A stretch of 64,000 nucleotides of DNA, taken from Teratosphaeria epicoccoides (lineage: Eukaryota > Ascomycota > Dothideomycetes > Mycosphaerellales > Teratosphaeriaceae). The stretch covers positions 1 to 64,000 of the forward strand of contig JADDMT010000063.1 in the NCBI GenBank assembly GCA_021401465.1, in the 5' to 3' direction. Below the pieces are notes generated by a model that saw nothing but the letters and a program-made list of their open reading frames with translations, did not search any database and was not told the origin of the DNA. The position numbers and the translations under genes are program-made. Of this stretch, positions 12,286 through 22,265 are shown in pieces (within the stretch, counting starts at the first letter, position 1; every line of letters starts with the position of its first letter).

Positions 12286-14685
12286 TCAATCAGGCCCATC
12301 CTCGTCCTCATCGCCACCGACAGCCAGATCATCCATCCTATTAGTAGCCGCGTCCACGCCACTTGTTGTGACAGCTGGCTTCTTTCCTGCTGGACGTCGC
12401 TTTTTCTTCTTGCCGCCCATAGATAAAGGAGCCTCTTTGATCCACCGCGCGATGGCTTCCGCGCGATCGGTCGAAATTGGGTACTCTTTTCCGTTCTCGT
12501 CTTGAGCCCATCTCTTAGGCTGAGGCAAAGACTGCTCAGCGTCTGTGGAATGGGCACTACCATTTGTACTGATCTTGGGCGTGGAGGGAGCTGAAGACGC
12601 GGCGGAAGTATTAGCGTGAATGGCTGGTATATCCTTGTCCTTGAGTGGGCCAGAGATGCCTTGCTCATCCTCCATAGCCCTCTGCTCGCGAGCTCGTACT
12701 GCTTTTTGAAATGACTCCTCATCTACCACTCTGTCATCGGACAATGCATCGATGATGCTCTCCTGCTTGATTCGCTCACGCTTCTGCTCGGCAGTCTCCT
12801 CCTTGCGCTCCCTCCGCTTCGCGATGATGCCGGAACCCGAGTCTTTGGCCCACCCGCCGGCCGCTTCCGGAAGAGGAGCTGGAGCGCAAAGCTTTTGCCA
12901 TGGGACGACAAGACCCAACCAATTATTTGCCCGCCGCAAAACTTCGATCCAATCGGCGCGAGCTGGGCTCCTAGCGGCTTGGAAGATGGGGTAGCCATCT
13001 GCTATACGTGCCAAGCGGGCAGCATTGTGAGCATGTCGCAGCAGTTCAGTTGGTGACGTCTGGAGTAAAGCGTGCGAAAGAAGGAGAGAGTGCAACGCGT
13101 CTGTCAACAGAGGATGGTACGTGACGGCTTCGCGGCTGCCAAATGCGTCATTAATGGTCTCGTTGTTGAGCATTGCATTTGTCGTTTTCTCATTGGGAAA
13201 GGGCGGGACGTCTGCAGGTGGCTTTTCCGCAAATAAGGCACTTGCTGAATGGATTTTCGGGCTTGGGAATCGCGGCCAGCCATCTTCGCCTCGCTCAAAC
13301 GCTTCCGGTTTCGGCTTTTGACGCTTGATCAATTGGCCATTGCCATTCGGTTCCTCGCCGTCCTCATCCATCTCCCTGCCCTCGTTGTCCAATTCGACCA
13401 GTCGATTCTTGGGCAGAGGCGTCTGCGTCTTGTTGCCGTTGGCCAGGTCGTAGACCCGTCGCATGATCTCATTGGTGATCTCGAATGGCAAGCCTGGCGT
13501 GTAGTCGAAATGGGACAGGAAGCCCAGATAATCCTTCATGGCTTTCTTCGCGTTGACCTTGACTCGTTTCCGGGCTTCCAGTCTTGCAGCTTGCGCTTTG
13601 GCATCCGCGGCAGTCATCTCTCCCCTTTCTTGAGCCGCCTGGTACTCCTTCAGCCCGTCTAACGCAGCGTGCACACTCTGACACGCAATCGTCAGATGAA
13701 TTCCGGCCCGATTGAATAGAAGCTGCTGTTTGAGGCTCTTGGGTTGCTCTTCCTCCTTCAGTTGTGGCACGGACCTCCAATCTCGATGACCTTTGTTCCA
13801 AGCCTCCTGCTCTTCGCGCATCTTACTGGCGAGCTCTAATTCCTGCTTGTTCGGCTTATGGCTCTTCTCTAATTCCTCGACAACGCGCAGTGCATATGTT
13901 AGATCTTGCGCGGCACCATCCCATTGTTGCTTGAAGATCTGTACCAAGGCTCTTGTCCGCAGGGGCGCCGCCTGATGCTCCATTGGTAAACTCAAGATGA
14001 TCTCATTTAGAGGATCCAGAGGTGTGTAGTACTCCATTGCGCGACTGGGAATCTTTTCATGGAAGAAATGGACGTACTTGGCCTCAGTATTGTGTGGTTC
14101 ACGCTTGAGAACATGTTGGCCCACGTCCTCAACAGTACTGGTTGCCTGCATGGTCGCAACGCTCGCGGCTACTTCGTCCAGAGTGAAAGCTTTGCTCAGC
14201 AATTTCACAGCCTTCTGCCTTATCTTGAATATCCGCTCTTTACTCAATTGGCTTCCTGGCCCTCCTCCAGCACCAAAGTAATCCATGCGCCCATTCATCG
14301 CCGTGTTGCTGATGCCGGTGGATGCGCGCACCGAGTCCTGCGCCGCCTCGTCGACCGCTTTTCTGATCTTGACAACATCGTAGAACACGGCAGGGTCGAC
14401 CAGGCGCGGTGCTGGCATGGTGTAGTTCTGGTGCGCTAGCGAGTCGAGGATTTCTGGCGGGAGTTGGAGCCATGGGCCATGGAAAGAGGATATGTAGCGC
14501 CAATGTCTGCGCGCATGCTCGTCAGTATCGGTTGGGTGTAAAATGGTGTGCGACACATGCCTCGCGCGTCAGTTTCAATCGCAGTCGAGGTCCTGTACAT
14601 ACTTGTTCCTGCAGATGATAAGTGACGATCCTGGCATTGGCGGTGCATCGCCCTGGACCTGTGCGCCCTTTTTCTTTGCCATCAT
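12286..14685 (-). CDS. Conserved fungal protein of unknown function (possible TPR-like helices)
   Basis: I recognise this as a protein widespread in filamentous ascomycetes but know no function for it. Two exons, 14685-14603 and 14506-12286, are joined by a 96 bp intron to give 767 residues. The join restores IICRNKHWRYISSFHGPW, a block I remember as conserved, with a Cys and clustered aromatics. The middle is helix-rich and could fold as tetratricopeptide-like repeats (AAPLRTRALVQIFKQQWDGA, HAALDGLKEYQAAQERGE). The C-terminus carries a lysine-rich patch (KKKKRRPAGKK) before an acidic end, which may be a nuclear signal. The start is the first of two adjacent ATGs (MMAKKKG). Domain and location statements are inference. 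Confidence 0.8.
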
Positions 14686-15140
14686 GTGTTGTGGAGGCAG
14701 AAATGTGGAGTTCACCTGTTCACGCCAATGTGTCGAAAAACATGCTTTCTCGAATGATGTCGGACTGCATTGATCGTCTCGGGTGTACGAATATAATCCA
14801 TGCACATCCCGCATTCGCTGGCGTGTGGCTCGCCACTTCTATCTTTCCAATCGCTGGCTTGCAGCTGCACCTGAAATACTTGACGCGATCTCGGTCGCCC
14901 GAACATGCAAACATGTATAGAATAGGCCCATGGAAAACAGGGAATCACAAGCTTCACTACCGTTTTGACCGTGAGCACCTGCATCTGGCTTTCAGCTTGC
15001 CCTGTGACTCTGTCAGCTCGCGTACTGGGTTTCTAGGATATTCATTGCTGATCAGGTCGACCATGGCCTATTTGAAGCATTCAATCTCCTTTCGTTGTGA
15101 ATACAGTACATAAGTAGATTACATGTAACCTCACATATAC
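14686..15140. other. Intergenic region, no gene seen
   Basis: This is the upstream region of the preceding minus-strand gene. The only open frames are short, overlap on both strands, and resemble nothing known. It leads into the decayed methyltransferase. Confidence 0.5.
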
Positions 15141-15892
15141 TTGAAATTCGCAGCGACGTCAGACGAGCGCACGTTCCACAAGATATCTTCCACATTGAAT
15201 CTTCCGAGCAACATCCCTGAACATGCTCGTCTGGAGCGGCAGTCGAGCTGGCGTGATCCGTTCAGGGCTCCTATCACGGATCCGGGAAAAAAACCTGGAC
15301 ACGGTCGTAGAACTGGTCAGATCTCATGCTACATTGCCAAAAGCACCTCCACCAGCACAAGTTTACGGGTTGGATCTCAGCCCTGTTCAAGCCGTTCGAC
15401 CTGAGCCAGATAATGGCACGTGGATACAGGGTAATATACTGGAGATGCACAATGAGAGACTCCAGGAGGGCACTTTTGACTACATATTCAGCCGCGTGCT
15501 TGTCCTGGGCATAACAGACTCCCCTGCTTACACCCTGGAAGGTTTCACCCTTCTCCACCCAGGCGATCATCTTGAGATCCAGGGCTACAATTGACATCAA
15601 CTCTCGCGAGACCTCATAGGATTGGCTCTGGCTCCAAGCCATAAGGAAGGCGGTCATGACTCGCGGTATTTGCACCGACCGCATTATGCTTGACATGAAG
15701 CATGCCGGTCTTGTGAACATGAAAGGCCACAATTTCGAACGGATTGCAAGCTCTGAGCATTGGGAGCAGTATCCAGATAGCGATAGATGGCATCGAGGGA
15801 TGCTGTCATTGTTGCTTCAAGGAAAACTGCGCCGACGCAGGGCTGGACGGAGGATGACCTGCTTGGGACTATGCGGAATGTCGTTGACATAA
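15141..15892 (+). pseudogene. Decayed SAM-dependent methyltransferase (LaeA-like)
   Basis: Pieces of one class I methyltransferase lie in order but in three reading frames. Frame one carries a degenerate SAM-binding loop followed by TGQISCYIAK (around 15290-15340). Frame two (15223-15594) continues with AQVYGLDLSPVQ and then FDYIFSRVLVLGITDSPAYT..LLHPGDHLEIQGYN. Frame three, interrupted by a TAG, carries DWLWLQAIRKA and later the typical AGLVNMKGHNFE. The usual DxGTGTG motif is damaged. Two frameshifts and an internal stop cannot be removed by plausible introns, because the shifts fall inside conserved strands. LaeA-like enzymes are abundant in filamentous fungi and often sit near secondary-metabolism genes, but none is visible here. 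I call it a non-functional relic; the family assignment is fairly secure. Confidence 0.75.
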
Positions 15893-16288
15893 CTGGCGGT
15901 CCGAGCAGGAAGTTGCACAAATGATCACATGCTAAATCGTGGGCGTACATTGGGAAAAGGTCCTGGGTCGATGCGACATCTCTGTATGGTCAACCCTCCG
16001 TTAGCAATTATGACAACGTCATTGTTGGGGCCGTCGGGTTGCTGTTAGAGATCAAATCTAGGTATACCTCCTACCACATGATGTGGGAAGGCAAGTGTAT
16101 CGTTGTTGCGCAATGGGAAAGTACGGACATACAACATTCTTGGCCCCACTATGACGTGTCTGGAAGCATGTGTAGGTAACTGCATGTGAGTACATGTAAC
16201 ATGAAGCTCTACTCAAGCTTCTTCTTCACGACCGCAAGTCTGCGAAGCAACCACACCAGTGCAGACGGTTTTACTTCCAGCAAACAAA
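15893..16288. other. Intergenic region, no gene seen
   Basis: This is the 3' flank of the methyltransferase relic and the upstream region of the next small gene. No conserved frame is visible. Confidence 0.5.
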
Positions 16289-16552
16289 ATGTCCACCCTT
16301 CCGCACACCACTGTGAATCCCACCTTGGAGTCACCAAGCACTTCAGAGACAGCCACCGTCGGCTCAGCTTCTGGCAACCTTTATCCTAAGGACTCAAAGC
16401 CAGCAGCAGACGTCAGCGATCAGGAAAGCAAGGTTGGGCAGACAAGCAACCAATTGAAGAGCAACCAACCGGGTAGTGCAGAGGCAGCAGCAGAGAAGCT
16501 GTATGAGGAGAGAATTGAAGATGAATACGCGAAGAGGGAGGGCGGCGCGTGA
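16289..16552 (+). CDS. Small hydrophilic fungal protein ending in EYAKREGGA
   Basis: A single-exon 87-residue protein with no signal peptide or membrane segment. It is rich in Ser, Thr, Ala and Glu and probably disordered, except for a charged C-terminal helix (KLYEERIEDEYAKREGGA). I remember similar endings in short uncharacterised ascomycete proteins, which supports a real gene, but no function is known to me. The ATG at 16289 is chosen because the tract before it is non-conserved. It stands alone between the methyltransferase relic and a secreted-protein gene on the opposite strand. Confidence 0.6.
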   Translation: MSTLPHTTVNPTLESPSTSETATVGSASGNLYPKDSKPAADVSDQESKVGQTSNQLKSNQPGSAEAAAEKLYEERIEDEYAKREGGA

Positions 16553-16702
16553 GAGGCATGCTTGGAGGACGCAAGGGAGAGCAAGAAGCCGAGGTCAAAA
16601 ATTTGCGGTATTGAAAAAAGCACACGGAGAATCGCGCGAATTCATGATGTGTTCACTATTCGTACGCGATAGGCATTGAGAGAGAGCTCGCACTTGTCAG
16701 CC

Positions 16703-17422
16703 CTACACCTCAGGATGCTCGTTAACCTCCGCCTCCTCCTCCTCGTCTTCATCGTAATCATCATCATGATCATCATCATGATTATCATCATCGTAACCAT
16801 ATATAACCGTGGCATTACCGATCGTCTCGATGGCGAGGCCCCGCTTCCTGAGCTCGACTGCGAGATTCTTGTTGTCGAGATCCGACTGCTTGAAGGTCCT
16901 CTTGGCTCTCGGGCAATCTGAGCCAGCACTGCCGGTCACCCATGTCTGGCACGGGTTTCCACTGGCATCGATCTCACCATATTGTGCCGAGCCGTGTCCT
17001 AGATTTATTACCACGATGTCAGCGATCAGCACAGCAGGTGACGACTCTCGGGAACGTCAGGGGACTAGCCATTCTTGTTGCCTGTGGCGCAGATATGCCA
17101 GAATTGTGACCAGCAAGATCCTGCCGTAATCTCTTGTACGGGGGAGCATGTAGTCGTAATGCACACGGCAGATTTCCCGTTGTCGGCCCTCATGCCCTTG
17201 GACTCGATCGTGGTATAGGTGGGGACTGTCAGCGGGAAAATTTGACAGAACTATGACCTTCGTTAGTGCCCGTGTTCCTCAACCAGATACATCAGATATC
17301 ACCTTTCCGATGGCATTGGTCATGTCTTGACTCTTGTTGGAGCATTCGATATCCTCCTCATAACCTGAAACACTCCCGAAAGGCCCGGCGGCCAAAAGGG
17401 CGACTAGCAGGGTGGTCTTCAT
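16703..17422 (-). CDS. Secreted cysteine-containing protein with acidic C-terminal tail
   Basis: Three exons are proposed: 17422-17303, 17250-17070 and 16998-16703, giving 198 residues. The first exon encodes a clear signal peptide (MKTTLLVALLAAGPFGSVSG). The mature part has several Cys spread through the domain (ECSNKS, FCQIFP, SAVCI, TTCSPV, SCWSQFWHICATG, NPCQTW, SDCPRAK), fitting a disulfide-bonded extracellular fold. The last 30 residues are almost all Asp, Glu and His, from a TCATCA-type repeat. Intron 1 is normal. Intron 2 must begin with GC (17069-17068) because the only nearby GT comes after an in-frame TAG. The domain looks like a fungal secreted family but I cannot name it. If the GC donor is not used, the gene would be truncated after exon 2. 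Confidence 0.6.
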
Positions 17423-18025
17423 GTTGGGTCCGCGAGCTGGAAGATGGTAAATAGCCCAGGCGACGCTCGGAGGCATGCCTGTAAGCATATATTACATTCT
17501 TGCTCATATTGTTCTCACGGTACTGCCGGTGACTCCAAGAGTGTCCCGCCGTGGACAATGACACAAAGATGGCAAGACTTGTTTGTGGTGCTTCGGAATC
17601 AAAGCATTGAGCAGGCCAGAACAATACTAAGTTTGTCATAGGATGCGTCAAAGGATGCCTCTAGCCGCAGCACGTGCTACCTCCCGACATCGAGATGCCG
17701 CTGCCACGCGTTGCCAAAGCGTTGGTCTTTCGATTGTCATCTTGCTCCACTCGATATGGGATAGATTGATGGCACCGATTCACGAGCAGCATGGTGAAAG
17801 GAGGCTGGATGACTTGGTCATTACTAGTAAGCAGTGATGTATGCTGCGTGTGATGAGTGGATTCCGGGCTCGTCATCATGGTCATGGAACGGGGAGGCTC
17901 ATCTGGCATCCTGCTGTTGCGTGCGGCAATCAAAGCTTGATCCGGGGATTGACGGAGCTATAGAAATCTGGCTTCCAAGCACCTGCCCAGCTCTTTTCCC
18001 GTCAAGCATTGCCCAACAATGATAC
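17423..18025. other. Divergent intergenic region
   Basis: About 600 bp between two outward-facing genes. A 90-codon open frame on the minus strand (17933-17661) lacks any recognisable feature and is probably accidental. Confidence 0.5.
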
Positions 18026-18946
18026 ATGCCCAACTACCTGCTCCCGCGTAATCAAGGCGCCCACCGTATCGCAGCAATTGCGCTCTACCGCGCGCTGCTC
18101 GCACAATGTCGAGCTCTACCAACGCTTGAAGCTCCGCAGCGCCATGAGCTTCAAAACATCGTCCGCAATCGCTTCCGGCAGGCACGCCATACATCTAGTC
18201 TGAAATGGCTGAAGTACAATTTCGAGGCCGGATATGAGGCCATAGATCACCTGGACGCCGCCGTAGCAGGTGACGAAGACAGCAGATCGAAAGTGCTCCA
18301 GCTGCTGAACAGCGCACCAGCGAAGGTCAAGCAGGATCCGCCTATAGAGCTCACGAAACGGTTGAAAAAGACCATCAGAAAGAGAAATAGGCAATGCAAT
18401 GGAGAAGTGCAGGCTGGACAGGTGGTGAAGCCATCCATTTTCAACCGTCCACTGCCTTCGGAGCAGCTTTCTGGGCGCCGAAGGATACCGGTCCTATTCA
18501 ATGCCCAAGGCCTGCCTGTGCTTCGTATGAAGAAGCCACTGCCACAGTCACTCTCCGGGTATCTTGCCGACAAATTGCGGCAACTTCAGAGGCGACATGA
18601 TCTGCGTCACCTCTTGGACGAAGAGTTGAACCTGGCCCGCATGGAGGATGAGTGGGATCGGATTGTGGATGCAGAGGTCCGAGAGCATGCGTCGCCAATG
18701 GAGACAATGCAAGAACGCTCGCTTCAACGAGGTCCAGAGCCGAGATGGACTCACGCGATTGGATTTGCGCGGCAGGATGTTATGGCTCGATTGACTGCGC
18801 AGAGGGAGAAGAATATTGAAATAAGGGACAGGATGATGGATTTAATCGCGAAGGAGAAAGAACAGTATGGAAAGGAGAGATCTGAGTGGCTTGCGAAGGG
18901 AAGACGCAGATGGCCAGGGCAGACCGGACAGGCAGATACGAGCTGA
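18026..18946 (+). CDS. LYR-motif (complex 1 LYR) mitochondrial protein
   Basis: LYR proteins are small helical adaptors of the mitochondrial matrix that bind acyl carrier protein and help assemble respiratory complexes, Fe-S proteins or ribosomes. This 306-residue single-exon protein shows the LYR tripeptide at residues 20-22, within HRIAAIALYRALLAQCRAL. A conserved Phe and basic residues follow (IVRNRFRQARHTSS). The remaining ~240 residues form a long, highly charged helical extension with many Arg and Lys, as in fungal LYR proteins that associate with mitochondrial ribosomes. The exact client is unknown. The ATG at 18026 sits 19 codons before the motif, the usual spacing. Confidence 0.8.
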   Translation: MPNYLLPRNQGAHRIAAIALYRALLAQCRALPTLEAPQRHELQNIVRNRFRQARHTSSLKWLKYNFEAGYEAIDHLDAAVAGDEDSRSKVLQLLNSAPAKVKQDPPIELTKRLKKTIRKRNRQCNGEVQAGQVVKPSIFNRPLPSEQLSGRRRIPVLFNAQGLPVLRMKKPLPQSLSGYLADKLRQLQRRHDLRHLLDEELNLARMEDEWDRIVDAEVREHASPMETMQERSLQRGPEPRWTHAIGFARQDVMARLTAQREKNIEIRDRMMDLIAKEKEQYGKERSEWLAKGRRRWPGQTGQADTS

Positions 18947-19033
18947 GATCGTACTTGCACGTCAAGGTCCAACCTTGTTCCTCGTATGGATATCCAAGCG
19001 ATCTTGTTGGAAGCGAATGAAACGGCGCCGAGT

Positions 19034-19333
19034 TCAGGCTTCATGCGTATCAAAATCTAATTGTGACAATATATACAGCTTATTGAGCCGCCATTGGTGT
19101 ACACGCGCCCACGATAGCAACGCGAGTAGCCGTCGATCCCCATCGGCGCGTTCTGCTGCGAGAGTCCGTCGAGTTATTTGGAGCTCGTTCGCGCTGGGGT
19201 CATCAACCTCGTGCATGTTACATAAGGCTGCATAGCTCCATCCTTCGCTGCCTGCAAAATTGTATATTACGCGTTCGACGGACCACCGGAGGGCGGCAGG
19301 CAATGTTCTGGGCGTGCCCAACAGCAAAAGCAT
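19034..19333 (-). CDS. Short open frame, 99 codons, unknown
   Basis: An ATG-initiated frame lies in the 438 bp between the LYR gene and vps9. Its translation is mixed in composition with a helical, charged second half (ANELQITRRTLAAERADGD). I recognise no family. It lies just past the vps9 stop on the same strand and could simply be part of its 3' untranslated region. Confidence 0.2.
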   Translation of the reverse strand: MLLLLGTPRTLPAALRWSVERVIYNFAGSEGWSYAALCNMHEVDDPSANELQITRRTLAAERADGDRRLLALLSWARVHQWRLNKLYILSQLDFDTHEA

Positions 19334-19384
19334 CCATCGCAGGGTTATCTAAAGTCCTTCATGGAGAAGATTGCACTCGTAGCA

Positions 19385-21856
19385 TTAGCCACTCATTGCC
19401 AAGCATGCGTCAACGGCTCTTCCCACATTGCCCTCTTGAGCACACGTGACATCTTCGATAACCTCCTTGTCGAGGTTTGGAAACATGCTCTGTAGTGTCC
19501 TGTCCGGGCGTCAGCATCATAGCCACGGCGCCATCTTTGCAATTGGCGGATTAACTTACTCGACAACAACTTTGTGCTCCCGTACTCTCATGTTCTGCGC
19601 CTGTGCAGCCTCAACACTTGCCTGCCTGGCCGCTGCGTCCTCAGCACCGTGTTGCTGACTCGGTCTCCTCTGCACACCGATGATCTCTGCGCTTGGCACT
19701 CTGTCAGCTTTCAGTACGGGGCTGGGTTTCCTCGGTGTCGCGCCAGGTTGCGGTGCATGAGCAGCTTTAGAGTTGCTTTGCTGCCCAGCATAGATTGAGT
19801 CATCGGAGAAGATGCGGCCAATACTGCTCAAGGGTTTTTGAATAGTCCTCAGCAGCCCAGTCACTGCATCACTATCGTCGTCATCGCTGTTCGAGGACGG
19901 GCCCTGCTGTTGCTGATTCTTCTCACTCAAGCGCTGGCTGACATTTCGCCCCGGACTTGACCTTTCCGCTTCTTGGCTGTTCCTTGGTGTTACTTCAGCT
20001 CGACTGAGAGCGCTTTTCTCACTGAGATGTGGCACGGGCCTCGCTGCTGCTGCTGCTGCTACTGCTGCCGCGATCGCATATGTCTTCTCTTCGGACTCCT
20101 GCTGCTTGTTCTTCTCTGCGATCGCACTGACGGCCTGTTCGACATTGCGCTCGAAGTCTTCATCGGAGATAGTCAAGTTCGTTCGATCGAGATTCTCGAT
20201 GAATGATACCACACCCATTAGCGAAGACATGTAGTACCCTGCTTCGCCTCCGAGCTTGTCCTGGTTGCGAAATCGCCAGATATACTGAACATTGCTAACG
20301 AGATGTTCGGGCCGTGCTTGCAAGACAGTATATATGAGCAACGGAACAAACGAGTCTGCTGACTGGTCTGCCTTGGCATTCTTGAGGAAACCGAAGATGA
20401 CTTTGCAGGTGTTGAGCACACAAATGACCTTGTCTCGAGGTGCACGATAAGTGTTAATCTTCAGCAGCTCTTGCTGCGCTAGGCGGAGGAATTTCTTGCC
20501 TTTCTCCCCGATTGGCTTGACGTCGAGGTGCTCTTCGCGAATCCAACCATATATTCGCATTTTTTGCGCAATCACTTCATCACGTTCAACATCTTCCTGA
20601 TGCTGCCCTCTTCGTCCGGGACCATGAGGACTTGCCACATCGGCTTGTGATCGTGCATTCCTAGCACCCTTGCGCGGACTGCCAGCAGGAGGCGGGATTG
20701 CCGGCGAGAAGGTCTGCGAATACAGACGATTCATCACGAGTTTCTCAATGCCTTCTCTTGCGTTGTCGAATTCAGCATCTGACACTGTACGCCACACTTC
20801 ACATTGTGCCATTTTTTTCGCAATAAATTCAAGGAAATCGGAAATGATCTTGACCTGCTCGTGCACCATCCATTGCTTCTTGCCGAACTCACTCAGAAAT
20901 GAGCGCAAGAAGCCAGCGACAGGATCAGCTGTACGATGGCGCAATTGCTCCAGAAATCGATGAAAATCAAATGGCAAGGGCGCATCAGGCTCAGGCGATG
21001 GCGGCGGGGGCTGGAAGATAGACCCGGCTTTGGTACTGGTAAGCGAAGCGATATCATCAGCCTGACTTTGCACATGTGAGGTTGGGCTACTGGAAGCCAT
21101 GCTGTTTTGATCCAGACTTCGCTGCGACACTATACTTTGGCCGGTCTTGTGTGGGATGACAGGCAAGCCGTGTTGGGCTTCAAGACTCGAAGACCTCGGT
21201 GGCAGTATGAAGGCGGGTTGTTGTTTTTCCAGTCGAGGCGACATGATTTCTTGCTCGCCTTCTCCCCCGTGTTCAAATTGACCCATGATGGTTTGAATTT
21301 CAAGTCCAGTCGTCTCGGTAGCACCCTGTGGCGCCTCTGGCACGTCTTGTGAGGGCTCGTCGTTGATAGGCTGCTTCTCGTCGTATTCGGTTCCAGCCGG
21401 TTCTTGTTGCCTTTCACTGTCCTTGCGAGGAGGCATAGGCGGTGGAGGTGAGGCCGGTAGGTCCTGCTTGCCGGCTGCAGCGGGCTGCTGTGTTTGTGAA
21501 GCCTCATCGCTTCCTAGATCCATCATGGCAGCTCTCCTGGCAAGATGCTCGCTGGCTTGTCTTTGAATATCTTGCGCCCTCTGAGTATCTCCGTCCGGGG
21601 GTTCTGACACGTCGACAAGTACCTGCTCCTCGATCGCCCGAGCAGTTCCTGGCTCGGCATTGTATGCTTCACGCTTGGAGGGTGTCGTTGTCGGCCCTGC
21701 ACTACGGTGCTGTACATGATGTGCAGCAAAGTCTTTGTTTTCTGTCACACTGTCATCTGCGATATTCTGGTCCACGCTGCCAAGGCCTTCATTATCCTTC
21801 ACTACTGCTGCATGGTCCTCTATCGGCTTCACGTTCTCTCCCCGGCCCTCGGACAT
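19385..21856 (-). CDS. vps9: Rab5-type GEF Vps9 with C-terminal CUE domain
   Basis: Vps9 activates Rab5 GTPases (Vps21) at early endosomes and reads ubiquitin on cargo. Two exons, 21856-19560 and 19499-19385, give 803 residues. The N-terminal ~300 residues are disordered and rich in Pro, Glu and Gln. A helical bundle follows (DFHRFLEQLRHRTADPVAGF) and then the VPS9 domain, with hallmarks DVKPIGEKGKKFLRLAQQEL, NTYRAPRDKVICVLNTCK, ADSFVPLLIYTVL and EAGYYMSSLMGVVSFIENLD. The second exon encodes a compact CUE domain (LQSMFPNLDKEVIEDV..GNVGRAVDACL) and ends at 19385. Without the 60 bp intron the frame stops just before CUE. The ubiquitin-binding role is inferred from the family. Confidence 0.93.
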
Positions 21857-22265
21857 TAAACGTGCTTTTGCAATGATCTGCTCCCGTACAGCTCAACTCT
21901 CTTGCCGGCGTTCCGCAGGTCATGTGACTGTCACAGATCCTCGGTCGTGTTTGGCTGAAGAGTCAACAAAGGACAACTGATTCTGTCTGGTTGCTAGGAG
22001 CCTGTGATTGTGGTATGCCCCACATGCAACCACGTTTGGAGGCTCGACCCGTCCCGCCTGGGCCCGGCCGTCCTGCTTCGGTCGCTACCGAGACATCGGG
22101 ATAGGAAAGCGCCACGTCTTGTCCCTTGCGAAATGCAGACGATCAAGTCCGTCAATGACCACAGCTGTCATCTCTCAGGCAGCCCGAATGCTACAACTAC
22201 GCCCGTTCCCTAGACGCGGAGCCCAATTGTCATGAAAAGATGATATCGCGACCTCAACACCCATC
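21857..22265. promoter_or_regulatory. Divergent promoter region of vps9 and mon2
   Basis: 409 bp lie between outward-facing start codons of two endosomal/Golgi trafficking genes. No known operator is evident. Shared regulation is possible but is inference from position only. Confidence 0.4.
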
